DNA from: an uncultured Chloroflexota bacterium
Lineage (GTDB): Bacteria > Chloroflexota > Dehalococcoidia > CAUJGQ01
Assembly (NCBI GenBank): GCA_937879875.1
Contig: CALFMN010000125.1
Coordinates: forward strand, 1-42,853
DNA: 42,853 nucleotides
Direction: 5' to 3'
Part shown: positions 33,969-42,687 of the stretch, piece after piece
How positions within the stretch are numbered: the first letter of the stretch is position 1
How the letters are laid out: every line of letters begins with the position of its first letter
Program-made: the position numbers and the translations under genes
The notes under the pieces: model-generated
Told to the model about the DNA's origin: nothing
The model's database searches: none
The model's input: only the letters and a program-made list of their open reading frames with translations

Positions 33969-34898
33969 TTATGCGATGCCCAATCCTTCCGGCGGCTTCA
34001 ACTGCCACGGCCACAGCAGCTCCTGACCCTCGCCGCGGAACGCTGTGCCGGAGATGGTGAGCACGACATAGACCGTCATGAAGCCGGTGAACAGGGCGAA
34101 CATCGTGCCGCGCACGCCGAGCGGGCCGTAGCGGAAGCGCAGCAGGAAAACCAGCACGATCGGGAAGCCGATCATGCACGCCAGGGGGATCGCCTGCTCC
34201 ACGATCCAGGCAGGCAGGTTCAAATTCAGGAAGTTGGAATCCAGTAACTTCAACTGGTGGAAGGGCATGTAGGGAATGTGCGTCGTCCACTTGGGCCAGG
34301 TGATGCCGGTCTGAATGCCGCGCACATTACGCAGATAGGCGGGCAGGTGATGTGCATCACCCGGCGTGCCGCCCTCTTTCAAGCAACTCCAGAGTTTATC
34401 CGGCTGGCTGGCGCAGTTGTAAATGATGTCCTGCGTGCCGTTGTCGTAGAGGATCAACAGCCAGGTGATGATGAAGGCGAACACGGTCGAGAAGACGACA
34501 ATATTCACGGCCTTCGGGTGGCCGCCCCACCACACGCCCTGACCATCGTGGCTGCGATCGACGTAGGGAATCGCGGCGAGCAGAATCAGCGCCACGGTCG
34601 GCACGACCACGCCGGCGAGGGCGGGGTGCATGTGCAGCAGCAGTTCCTGCAGGTTGAGAAAGTACCACGGCGCCTTCGATGGGTTCGGCGTGATGTCCGA
34701 GTTGGCCTGGTCCAGCTTCGGCGGGTTGATGATCGTGGCGAGGGCCATCATCAGAATCGTGAACAACACCGCCGAGACGAACTCGATGAAGACGAGGTCC
34801 GGCCAGACCAGAACCTCCTCATCGCGCTCGCGCCGCGCCCGCGGATTGGGCATCGGGCGGGTGGGAACCGTTGCCTTGACGACAGGTGCGCTGGCCAT
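33969..34898 (-). CDS. petD: Cytochrome b C-terminal subunit (subunit IV type)
   Basis: A 309-residue membrane protein carrying the C-terminal half of a split cytochrome b. WYFLNLQELLLHMHPALAGV is the Qo-site region; the usual PEWY reads APWY, so the Glu is missing. A large insertion (about 160-230) rich in loops (CASQPDKLWSCLKEGGTPGD) has two Cys and may bind an extra group or form a disulfide. About three to five hydrophobic helices follow. It starts at ATG 34898 with an AGGAGG 8 bases upstream, 12 bp after the cytochrome b stop, consistent with coupled translation. Confidence 0.88.
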   Translation of the reverse strand: MASAPVVKATVPTRPMPNPRARRERDEEVLVWPDLVFIEFVSAVLFTILMMALATIINPPKLDQANSDITPNPSKAPWYFLNLQELLLHMHPALAGVVVPTVALILLAAIPYVDRSHDGQGVWWGGHPKAVNIVVFSTVFAFIITWLLILYDNGTQDIIYNCASQPDKLWSCLKEGGTPGDAHHLPAYLRNVRGIQTGITWPKWTTHIPYMPFHQLKLLDSNFLNLNLPAWIVEQAIPLACMIGFPIVLVFLLRFRYGPLGVRGTMFALFTGFMTVYVVLTISGTAFRGEGQELLWPWQLKPPEGLGIA

Positions 34899-34910
34899 CG
34901 ATAGCGCCTC

Positions 34911-35666
<756 letters not shown>

Positions 35667-35732
35667 ACGCTCCTCCCTGCTCGGCGCCAGATCTGCGCCT
35701 GCGCGAACGGTGCCGCGCACGCGGATCCTGTG

Positions 35733-35858
35733 TTAGCTCTGCCAGTAGCGGCCGAAGAGGTACATCAGCACGAGGCCAAGCACCGTCGTCACGAAGACGA
35801 ACAGCAGCTCGAAGGTTTCGCCGGCCGGTTTACCGATGATCCACGGTGCGAGCAGCAT
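35733..35858 (-). CDS. 41-residue single-helix membrane peptide, first gene of the bc operon
   Basis: Starts at ATG 35858 behind AGGTAAGG. The sequence is a short polar N-terminus (LLAPWIIGKPAGET), one hydrophobic helix (LLFVFVTTVLGLVLMYLF) and a charged end (GRYWQS). Size and topology match small subunits that stabilise cytochrome bc or b6f complexes (PetG/PetL/PetN type), though it shows no sequence identity that I can claim. It sits 66 bp before the cytochrome b gene, so it is probably a dedicated subunit of the complex. Confidence 0.6.
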   Translation of the reverse strand: MLLAPWIIGKPAGETFELLFVFVTTVLGLVLMYLFGRYWQS

Positions 35859-36176
35859 TGATGCCTTACCTCGTCGCGACTTCCCGATATCATGTCGCGG
35901 CTTGCCGCGCCTCGCGGCCGGCAACGCGACGAACGTCTACCGGCAGGCTGGCCCGGTTCGTAGGCATCACCTGCGTGCAGGGGTGTTTCCGGCACGGCCC
36001 GGCGACCGCCGGACCACAACCATTGTAACCGCCGACGGCGGCCTGCGCCGCTCGCCGTGCCGCCCGGGGGTGAATGGGCGGCGGCCACACGCAGCGGCGG
36101 AGGTGACATGCCTCCTCCTCAACGCAAAGCGACAGTAGCACCGGCTCAAAATCTGTGTCAAGCAACGCCGCGGCGT
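35859..36176. other. Leader region of the bc operon
   Basis: 318 bp without a confident gene between the 41-residue peptide and the inverted-repeat element. It holds the promoter at 36132-36161. On the minus strand an AGGAGGAGG precedes an ATG at 36109 that opens 106 codons of Arg/Ser/Pro-rich sequence running into the next gene in another frame; I do not count it as a gene. Confidence 0.45.
36132..36161 (-). promoter_or_regulatory. Promoter of the cytochrome bc operon
   Basis: On the minus strand, a consensus TTGACA (36161-36156), an 18-bp spacer ending in TGC, and TACTGT (36137-36132), giving a perfect -35 with an extended -10. It lies about 270 bp before the first gene of the operon and just outside the inverted-repeat element that begins at 36177. 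Confidence 0.5.
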
Positions 36177-36835
36177 CAGGGCCTTTGCATCGTGCAAGGT
36201 GCGCAGCACCCTGCTGGCCGCGCGCCGCAGGGAGCGGCCAGCAGGGTGCCGTGTGCGGTGGGGCCGCGAGCGTGGGGGGTGCCCTGCCGCTGCGTGGCGG
36301 GCTTTGGCGGCCCGCCGCGGCGCGGTGCGTGGCGCAGCCGGTGCCCCCGCCGCGCGCGCGGCGCTGGATCGGCCTGGGCAGGGGGACCGGCGCCGCCCCG
36401 GTCGGTCAGTGCGCGCTGGGCGCCGCTGCTGGGACCGGGCGGCGCGGCGCTGGGGCCGCGGGCATGGCCGGGCGGACCGGCGGCGCCAGCGTGCAGCGCG
36501 TGGTGCCGTGGGCCGGCACGCCCCGGAGGCCGAGCGCCAGGCCATGCCCCGGTTGGCGCCCGCACGGCTCCGCGCCGCGGCCCGGCACGAGCGCGGGCGC
36601 GGGCCGTGGGGCAGCGCGCCGCGCCGGCAGCGGGTGCGGGACGGGACGGTGGGCGCGGCCCATGGTCAGGGGCGTACCGGCCACGGTCCCCAGGCGCTGG
36701 CCGCGCGGCGCCAGCGCGGGATCGGCGGGCGGCGCCGCGCCGGCCATGCCACCCGCGCTGCCGCCCGGCGCCCCGCTGCGGCCAGCCCCGCCGCCGCCCG
36801 CGCCCTCCACGGCAGGGCACGCTGAAAAGGCCCTG
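36177..36835. mobile_element. 659-bp GC-rich segment with terminal inverted repeats
   Basis: Bounded by cagggcctttgcatcgtgc (36177-36195) and, on the complement of 36817-36835, cagggccttttcagcgtgc: 17 of 19 bases match in inverted orientation. The interior is extremely GC-rich (about 83% by eye) and open in most frames on both strands, with no recognisable transposase. A 16-bp perfect stem is found inside the left end (36206-36221/36234-36249). No target duplication is obvious. A non-autonomous transposon or a decayed element is the best reading. Confidence 0.5.
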
Positions 36836-36924
36836 CGCCCGGCCGTGTGGCCTTGTGCCTGCGCACGAGACAGGATACAACGAAGGCGCTGGGCCGGGTC
36901 CATGTCCGCGTGCCCGGAGGTAGC

Positions 36925-37704
36925 ATGGACGCGGCCCTCTACGAGCAGCATCAGCGCCTTGAGGATACGCACTGGTGGTTCCTCGGCCGGCGCTATCTGG
37001 TGTTGCGCGAGCTGGCCCGCCACGCCGGCTCCGAGCCAGGCCCGATTCTCGACGTGGGCTGCGGCACCGGCGGCATGCTGCCCCACCTGCAGCAGATCGC
37101 GCCGGCCATCGGACTCGACCCCGCGCCCGAGGCCGCCGCGGCCTGCCGGCGGCGCGGGGTTGTCTTCGTCAACGGCGGGGGAACGCGGCTGCCCTTCGCC
37201 GCTGGTGTCTTCGGTACGATTACTGCACTCGACGTGATCGAGCATGTCGCCGACGACACCGGCATGCTGCGCGAGCTGTACCGTGTGTTGCGGCCCGGCG
37301 GGCTGCTGCTGATCACCGTGCCGGCCTATCAGTTCCTTTGGAGCCAGCACGACGAGTTCAACCATCACCAACGCCGCTACCGGCGGCGCAGCTTGCAGCG
37401 CACCGTGCGCCAGGCCGGCTTTCGCATCGCGCGCATCAGCTACTACAACACGCTGCTCTTCCCCGCGGCGGTGGCGCGCAAAGCGATGATGCGCTTTCAG
37501 CGCGGCGCCGGCCCCGCCTCGCACCTCGAAGAGGTGCCGGCGCCGCTGAACGCTCTGCTGCGGGGCATCATGCTGCGTGAGGAGCCGATCGTCGCGCGCT
37601 GGGATCTGCCGTTCGGCGCCTCGCTGATCTGCGCGGCGCGCCGCCCGGCGGCGACGGCAGCCCCGGTGTCCCGCAAGGTGGCGGCCTCGGCCGGCGCGGC
37701 CTGA
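36925..37704 (+). CDS. Class I SAM-dependent methyltransferase
   Basis: A 259-residue methyltransferase of the Methyltransf_11/23 type. It opens with YEQHQRLEDTHWWFLGRRYL, a motif common in methyltransferases of cell-surface polysaccharide or lipid-linked sugar loci. Motif I is ILDVGCGTGGMLPHL, TITALDVIEHV is the post-motif II block, and LYRVLRPGGLLLITVPAYQF is motif III. HDEFNHHQRRYRRRSL is also typical of that group. The start is ATG 36925 with CGGAGG. It is the only such gene nearby, so the substrate is unknown. The 1.1-kb upstream region is mostly the GC-rich element. Confidence 0.82.
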   Translation: MDAALYEQHQRLEDTHWWFLGRRYLVLRELARHAGSEPGPILDVGCGTGGMLPHLQQIAPAIGLDPAPEAAAACRRRGVVFVNGGGTRLPFAAGVFGTITALDVIEHVADDTGMLRELYRVLRPGGLLLITVPAYQFLWSQHDEFNHHQRRYRRRSLQRTVRQAGFRIARISYYNTLLFPAAVARKAMMRFQRGAGPASHLEEVPAPLNALLRGIMLREEPIVARWDLPFGASLICAARRPAATAAPVSRKVAASAGAA

Positions 37705-37815
37705 GCCGCTGGCCTGCATTTCCTCCCAGTGGCCGCCCCGCCATTCACTCGACGGGCGGCAACGACTACAGTGGATATGACAGCCATCTGAACGCTGCAA
37801 TGCGAGCGATGCAAC

Positions 37816-38688
37816 GTGCGCAGGCTCCCTGCTGCTCTGGCCGTGCCGGTGCTTATCGCCGTTGCCGGCATGATCGTTGCCGCCGCGGCGATCGGCCTGG
37901 CGAACGACGGTGCCCGCCAGGCGCTGGGCTGGCCGTTGCTGTTGCTCGTGGCGCTCTGTGCCCTGCTGGAGCCACGGCGCCGCGCCGGGCTGTATGCGGC
38001 CCTGCTGGCGTTCGCCGTCTTCGTCGGCGTGGATGCCGCGCGGCTGGCGGCGTCAGGGCACGGGCCGCGCGCGATCGACGTGACGGGGCTGATCGTGACG
38101 CCGCTGGCACTGCTGGCGACGCCTTTGCTGCTGGGGTCGCTCGTCCGGCGTCTGGAGCTGCTGGTGCAGGAGGTGGAGCAGCAGCAGAGTGCGATCGACA
38201 CGCTCACCGTGCGCGACGAGGACACCGGCGCCTTCCGGCCGCGCTACATCGATACCCTGCTACCCGAAGAGATCAATCGGGCGCGGCGCTATCACCGTGC
38301 GCTGACGCTCGCGATCGTCGCCGTCGACGGTTGGCCGGAACTGATTTGCGAGCGCGGTGAGCCGGCGGCGCACGCGCTGGCGCGCCAGATCGTCGAGCAA
38401 CTGGCGCAGGGCACGCGCGTCGTGGACAGGATCGTCCAACTCGGCGAGGGGGAGTTCGCGCTGGTGCTGCCGGAGACACCGCTTGAGGAAGCCGAAGTGC
38501 TCGCCGTGCGCGTGCAAGAAGCCGCCTCGACGGCGACCGGGCTGATGTTGCGCGTGGGGCTGGCGAGCTTTCCGCGCGATGCCGTCAGCGGCGCCGCGCT
38601 GCTGCAAGAAGCGCGCGAGGCGTTGAGCTATGCGCGCGCGGCCGGCCTGTTTGTGGTCGACCGCCTGTTCCTGCACCACGGCCGCTGA
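37816..38688 (+). CDS. Membrane protein with degenerate GGDEF-like domain
   Basis: 290 residues. About three to four N-terminal membrane helices (PAALAVPVLIAVAGMIVAAA, LGWPLLLLVALCALL, and two later ones), a coiled coil (LVRRLELLVQEVEQQQSAID), then a GGDEF-like domain starting at RDEDTGAFRPRYIDTLL. The signature loop is LGEGEFALVLPET, GEGEF instead of GGDEF/GGEEF, and the N-terminal metal Asp block is partly retained (LAIVAVDGW). Activity as a diguanylate cyclase is therefore doubtful; GTP or c-di-GMP sensing is possible. The start is GTG 37816. Confidence 0.65.
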   Translation: MRRLPAALAVPVLIAVAGMIVAAAAIGLANDGARQALGWPLLLLVALCALLEPRRRAGLYAALLAFAVFVGVDAARLAASGHGPRAIDVTGLIVTPLALLATPLLLGSLVRRLELLVQEVEQQQSAIDTLTVRDEDTGAFRPRYIDTLLPEEINRARRYHRALTLAIVAVDGWPELICERGEPAAHALARQIVEQLAQGTRVVDRIVQLGEGEFALVLPETPLEEAEVLAVRVQEAASTATGLMLRVGLASFPRDAVSGAALLQEAREALSYARAAGLFVVDRLFLHHGR

Positions 38689-38701
38689 CCGATGGCCACG
38701 T

Positions 38702-39322
38702 TCAGCGCACGATCGGGAGCTGGCCGGCGTCGCCGCTGAGCAGCCCCATCAGGTCCGCGGCGACCCAGACTTTCTGATTGTTATCCCAGACGATCTGCCA
38801 CCAGGCATTATCCGCGCTGCGGCCGATGACTTCGACCTGCCGGCCCGGCGCGAGCTGGCCCACGGGCTGGTTGTTGGTGCTGGGGGCGGAGCGCACGTTG
38901 GGCGCGCTGCCGCTGCGTGAGACGCCGACAAATTTCGCGCCGGGCGTGCCGGCGCTGGACGGGCCGGGCGAGGCGTTCGGCGTCACCGTTGCCAACGCCA
39001 CTGCCGTGCCCGTGGCGCCTGCGACGGCAAGAGTCGCGTTGGCCTGCGTGCCTGTGTTCGAGTTCGTCAGGGCGTCGAGCGGGTTGCCGTCGCCCGGCTT
39101 CGGCAAGACCTGCAGGATGACGAGGAAGGCGATCACCGTACCCACCATGCCGACGATGATCCAGAGGCCGCGCGCCCAGTGCGTCGAGGCCTCGAACATC
39201 AGCCGCTGCTCGCGCTGCGGCCGCGTGCGCGGCGTTTGCGCGTGCTCGACCAACTGCTCCGGCGCCTCGTCTTCATCGAAGTCACGCACTTCCCGGACAT
39301 CCCGGTGAAACGGCGTCTTCAC
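38702..39322 (-). CDS. Membrane-anchored bacterial SH3-domain protein
   Basis: A 206-residue protein. A charged cytosolic N-terminus (about 1-48), one membrane helix (GLWIIVGMVGTVIAFLVILQ), an Ala/Thr-rich spacer, and a C-terminal SH3b-type domain (about 130-200) containing VRSAPSTNNQPVGQLAPGRQ, VEVIGRS and WWQIVW ... VWVAADL. Such domains bind peptidoglycan or peptides outside the cell. The start is GTG 39322, overlapping the HPRT stop by four bases (GTGA), so the two are translationally coupled. A link between purine salvage and the cell wall is not obvious. Confidence 0.75.
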   Translation of the reverse strand: MKTPFHRDVREVRDFDEDEAPEQLVEHAQTPRTRPQREQRLMFEASTHWARGLWIIVGMVGTVIAFLVILQVLPKPGDGNPLDALTNSNTGTQANATLAVAGATGTAVALATVTPNASPGPSSAGTPGAKFVGVSRSGSAPNVRSAPSTNNQPVGQLAPGRQVEVIGRSADNAWWQIVWDNNQKVWVAADLMGLLSGDAGQLPIVR

Positions 39323-40278
39323 GTCATCCCCTCGCTGCGCACGACGCCGATATACGGCAGGTTGCGAAACTCCTGGCGGTAGTCCAGCCCGTAGCCGACG
39401 GCGAACTCGTCGGCGATCTCGAAGCCCACGTAGTCGAGCGCCACGTTCGCCAGCCGCCGGGCGCGCTTATCGAGCAGGGCGCAGACGCTGATGTCCTCCG
39501 GCCCGCGCGCTTCGAGATACTGCAAGAGGCGATGCAGCGAGATGCCCGTGTCGACCACGTCTTCAACCACGATCACGCGCTGACCGCGGATGTCTTCGTC
39601 CAGATCCTTGGTGAAGCGCAGGCGCTCGTGCTGCTCGTCGTGCTCGTCGTACGAAGAGATGGCGAGGAAATCGACGGTAATCGGCAGCTCGATCGCGCGC
39701 ATCAGGTCGGCCATGAAGCAGACGACGCCGCGCAGCACGCCCACCAGCACCGGCCGCGAGCCGGCGAAGTCGCGCGTAATCGCCGCGCCCAGCTCGGCCA
39801 CGCGGCGCTGCAACTCGGCCTGCGAAACCAGCACGCGCGCCACGGGCGGCAGCACCGTGCTGTGGCGCGGGTCGATGCCGAAGCGCTCCAGCAGGCGCAG
39901 GTAGTCGCGCCGGTAGAGCAGCTTGATGTTGATCTCCGGGAAGTGCTCACGCAGCAGGCGCAGCTTGCGGTTCTTGTAGGTCACGAGGCTCTGACGCAGC
40001 GTCGTCAGTTCGACGTAGAGGTCGAACGCCGGCAGATAGAAGTCGGGCGTGAAGGCTTCGACGACGCGGCCGCCTTCGCGGCGCAGGGGAAAGGAGCGCG
40101 GCTCGTACTGCCACTGCACGCCGTAGAAATCGAGCAGGCGGGCGAACTGCGCCTCGCTGGGATGGGCGAAGGGAGGATCGACGGCGGGCCGCGGCGGCGG
40201 CAATTCGACGGGCGCGTCGCCCACCTCGGGAGCGACGCCGGCTGCGCCCACCCCCGACTCCGTGTCCTGCATCGCCAT
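39319..40278 (-). CDS. hpt: Hypoxanthine phosphoribosyltransferase with N-terminal endonuclease-like domain
   Basis: 319 residues, about 140 more than a normal HPRT. The C-terminal part (about 140-319) is a complete phosphoribosyltransferase: PRPP loop VIVVEDVVDTGISL, purine-binding FLAISSYDE, and the closing VGYGLDYRQEFRNLPYIGVV. The N-terminal part (about 40-135) resembles a PD-(D/E)XK nuclease-like fold: SEAQFARLLDFYGVQWQYEP, FTPDFYLPAFDLYVELTT, and a basic helix YKNRKLRLLREHFPEINIKL. The catalytic Lys of ELK-type sites is Thr (ELT), so nuclease activity is doubtful. IMP/GMP salvage is expected. The fusion may be characteristic of this lineage. It overlaps the SH3 gene by four bases. Confidence 0.85.
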   Translation of the reverse strand: MAMQDTESGVGAAGVAPEVGDAPVELPPPRPAVDPPFAHPSEAQFARLLDFYGVQWQYEPRSFPLRREGGRVVEAFTPDFYLPAFDLYVELTTLRQSLVTYKNRKLRLLREHFPEINIKLLYRRDYLRLLERFGIDPRHSTVLPPVARVLVSQAELQRRVAELGAAITRDFAGSRPVLVGVLRGVVCFMADLMRAIELPITVDFLAISSYDEHDEQHERLRFTKDLDEDIRGQRVIVVEDVVDTGISLHRLLQYLEARGPEDISVCALLDKRARRLANVALDYVGFEIADEFAVGYGLDYRQEFRNLPYIGVVRSEGMT

Positions 40279-40393
40279 TCCGTGCCCGATCTCGCTCCGC
40301 CCCGTCCCCGAAGAGTGTAATAACGGCTACCAAGCGGGGTCAAACGCGGACCGAGCCGCCGTGGGCCGTTCGGGGTCCGGCACACAATGGCTC

Positions 40394-40536
40394 GCGGGGC
40401 ACCTAACCCTGCTTTCGCAAGCGAAAGCTGTCCCTTCCCGAAACTGGAAGGGACTTCTGGAGCGTTCCTGGCGCCGTGCGACGGCGGCGAGGCCGCGGCG
40501 CCAGCCTGGTTGGAGCTGCGGAATGAACTCCCACCC
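40394..40536. repeat. Dispersed palindromic repeat, copy D (truncated)
   Basis: The left arm is intact: GGGGCACCTAACCCTG, hairpin CTTTCGC/GCGAAAG at 40412-40427, CCCTTCCCG/GGAAGGG, then GGACTTCTGGAGCGTTCCTG. The right arm is missing; similarity fades at about 40500-40536, just before the stop of the PLP enzyme gene (40542). Same orientation as B and C. Confidence 0.75.
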
Positions 40537-40541
40537 GCCAG

Positions 40542-41744
40542 CTATTCCAGCCGCACCTGCGGCAGCAGCGCGGCCAGTGCGTCCAGCAGCGCGTCGATGT
40601 CGGCCCGTGTGGTGTAGCCCTGCGCCGAGACGCGGATGAACTCACGGTCTTGCCAGCGCATCACCGGGATCTCGATGCGATGCTCCTCGCGCAAGCGCGA
40701 TGCCAGCGCGACGCCGTTGCAGGGCGGCAGCAGCGCGCTGACCATCTGGCCGAGCCAGTCGGGGCTGTCGGCGGAGAGCGGCGGCAGACCGGTCAGCTCG
40801 GCCAGCGCCGTGCGGGCGTAGCGTATGAGTTCGTGGCACTCGGCCCGCACCCGCGGCCAGTCGCGCTCGGCCTGATAGGCGATCGCGGCCGGCACGCTCA
40901 GATAGGCGGAGTAGTCGCGCGTGCCCTGCCGCTCCTGCTCGTCGATGAACGCCGAAGGGCCGGGGTCGCGCGGCTGCCAGCCCCAGCCCACCATCAGCGG
41001 CTCGATCAGCGGCTGCACGTCGCGGCGGGCGTAGAGAAACCCGGCGCCGGGCGGTGCGCTCAGCCACTTGTGGCAGTTGCCGCCGTAGAAGTCGGCGCCG
41101 AGCGCGTGCAGGTCCAGCGCAATCTGGCCGACGGCGTGTGCCCCGTCGATCACCGTCCAGATGCCGGCGGCGCGGGCGCGGGCGATCAGCGGCGCGATCG
41201 GCAGACGCAGGGCGCTGAACGAGGTGATGTGGCTCAAAAAGAGCACGCGGGTGCGCGGTGTGACGCCGGACCAGATCGCCTCGACGACCTCGTCCGCATC
41301 GGCGAAGTGCGCCGGCAGCGGCCGCACGACGTAGCGCGCGTCCCGTTTCGCGCAGATGAAGCGCCAGGCGCGGTCGAGGGCGCCGTACTCGTGGTCGCTG
41401 GCCAGCACTTCGTCGCCCGCGGCCAGCGGCAGCGAGCGCGCGACCACGTTCAGCGCCGTGGTCACGTTGGGATGGTAGACCACCTCGTCTGCATCGACGC
41501 CGAGGTATTGGGCCAGCACGCCGCGCGCCTCGGCCAGCAGCCCGCCGAGCCGCCGGCCCAGAAAGGCGACCGGCTGGCCTTCCAGCTCGCGCTGCCACTG
41601 CTGGTAGCGCTCGAACACGGGCCGCGGCCGGGCGCCGTACGAGCCGTGGTTCAGAAAGATCCAGTCGGGATCGAGCACGAACTCGCGGCGCAACGCCAGA
41701 TGTCGCGCTTCGGCCGCCTCGTCGTACGCGGTCTGCATCTGCAT
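40542..41744 (-). CDS. Class V aminotransferase-fold PLP enzyme (isopenicillin-N-epimerase-like)
   Basis: A 400-residue PLP-dependent enzyme of the class V aminotransferase fold. The N-terminal FLNHGSYGARPRPVF motif is typical of the epimerase-like group. YHPNVTTALNVV (phosphate-binding), VIDGAHAVGQI (cofactor Asp), and GGNCHKWLSAPPGAGFLYAR (Schiff-base Lys) complete the site. The start is ATG 41744 with GGGAGGG 5-6 bases upstream; a longer in-frame reading lacks support. Members include isopenicillin-N epimerase, hercynylcysteine lyases and aminotransferases, so the reaction is not decided by sequence. No antibiotic cluster is nearby. Confidence 0.85.
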   Translation of the reverse strand: MQMQTAYDEAAEARHLALRREFVLDPDWIFLNHGSYGARPRPVFERYQQWQRELEGQPVAFLGRRLGGLLAEARGVLAQYLGVDADEVVYHPNVTTALNVVARSLPLAAGDEVLASDHEYGALDRAWRFICAKRDARYVVRPLPAHFADADEVVEAIWSGVTPRTRVLFLSHITSFSALRLPIAPLIARARAAGIWTVIDGAHAVGQIALDLHALGADFYGGNCHKWLSAPPGAGFLYARRDVQPLIEPLMVGWGWQPRDPGPSAFIDEQERQGTRDYSAYLSVPAAIAYQAERDWPRVRAECHELIRYARTALAELTGLPPLSADSPDWLGQMVSALLPPCNGVALASRLREEHRIEIPVMRWQDREFIRVSAQGYTTRADIDALLDALAALLPQVRLE

Positions 41745-41987
41745 CGCGCCCTCCCACGCTCGGCCGCGGGCGAATTCGTGCCCGCGCCCCTCGCCACGCT
41801 CACCGTGAAGATGCCGCATGCCCCGGCTTCGGGGAAGCTCCACACCGGCACGGTTCGGCCTGTTTCGGCGCGCACACCCGCCGCGAGCGGCGCTTGACAG
41901 GTTCCGGGGCTCCCGTATGCTACGGCTACGCCGGCGCCGTTGTTACCGGCGCTGGAGGCGGGAGAACATTCCGCAAAGGAGCCCGCG

Positions 41988-42311
41988 ATGCCGTTCGTGC
42001 GGATCACGCTGACCCGTCCCCGCCCGGAGGTGAAGGCCGAAGTCGAGGGCCACTTCCGCGACCTGATCGCCACGACCTCAAAGCTGCCGGGTTTCATCGC
42101 CGGCTACGTGCTGGTCTCGCCGAACCTCTCCGCCGAGGTCGGCCGAGTGACGTTCTGGGAGTCACATGAATACGCCAACCACGCGGCCAACGACCCGCAT
42201 GTGATGGCGGTGCAGGCCGAGCTCAAGTTCGACGACTACGGCACGCAGCAGGACTGGGATCTGGAGTCGCCCTTCTTCATCGGTGCGCCGGTTCCGAGCA
42301 CGGGCTCGTAG
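41988..42311 (+). CDS. Antibiotic-biosynthesis-monooxygenase/dimeric alpha-beta-barrel protein
   Basis: A 107-residue ferredoxin-like dimeric barrel domain. It starts PFVRITLTRPRPEV, has LPGFIAGYVLVSP (the family's central strand), VTFWESHEYANHAANDPHVMA and a C-terminal SPFFIGAP. This order fits ABM-like (quinone or heme oxygenase-like) proteins, which need no cofactor. The start is ATG 41988 with AAGGAG ideally placed. The next gene begins directly after its stop, so the two are one operon. Confidence 0.7.
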   Translation: MPFVRITLTRPRPEVKAEVEGHFRDLIATTSKLPGFIAGYVLVSPNLSAEVGRVTFWESHEYANHAANDPHVMAVQAELKFDDYGTQQDWDLESPFFIGAPVPSTGS

Positions 42312-42665
42312 GTGCGGCCGGGGCTGGAACCGGGCGCTTCGCACACCGAGGTCGAGGCGCTGGCCGACCTGACCGAGCTGGCCGCCGGTTTTCCGATCGA
42401 CGGCCTCTGGGCGCTGGTCGCGCTGCTGGAGCACGCCGCGCGCAAGTGGATGACGGCCTTCATGGAGCCGGGCGAGCAGTCCGTCGGCGCCCGCGTCGCG
42501 ATCGAACGCGCGATGCCCCGGCCTGAGGCGGAGGTCGTCACCACGGTGGCCACGCTGCGCGAGCTGCGCGGCCGGCGCTACGTCTTCGACGTCGAGCTGC
42601 GCAACGAAGGCGGCGAACTGCTCGCGCGGGGCACCAACGAACGCGCCGTGATCGCAGTGGGGTGA
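42312..42665 (+). CDS. FlK-like thioesterase (hotdog fold)
   Basis: A 117-residue hotdog protein. ALVALLEHAARKWMTAFME (active-site helix), QSVGARVAIERAMPRPEAEV and RYVFDVELRNEGGELLARGT, then ERAVI, follow the order of fluoroacetyl-CoA-thioesterase-like proteins (HxxF/TxE-type active sites partly retained: LLEHAA, GTNER). The start is GTG 42312, the base right after the upstream TAG; translation should be coupled. It hydrolyses an acyl-CoA thioester, substrate unknown. Confidence 0.7.
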   Translation: MRPGLEPGASHTEVEALADLTELAAGFPIDGLWALVALLEHAARKWMTAFMEPGEQSVGARVAIERAMPRPEAEVVTTVATLRELRGRRYVFDVELRNEGGELLARGTNERAVIAVG

Positions 42666-42687
42666 GGGCGGCGCGGCCCCCATCCCC

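Noticed and set aside
35789..36109. 106-codon minus-strand frame with AGGAGGAGG directly before its ATG
   Set aside because: Spacing to the ATG is too short for the nearest AGGAGG, the product is Arg/Ser/Pro-rich, and it overlaps the 41-residue gene in another frame.
36057..36923. Several overlapping long frames on both strands in the GC-extreme segment
   Set aside because: All are Arg/Ala/Pro/Gly-rich and none shows motifs; stops are rare here only because of base composition.
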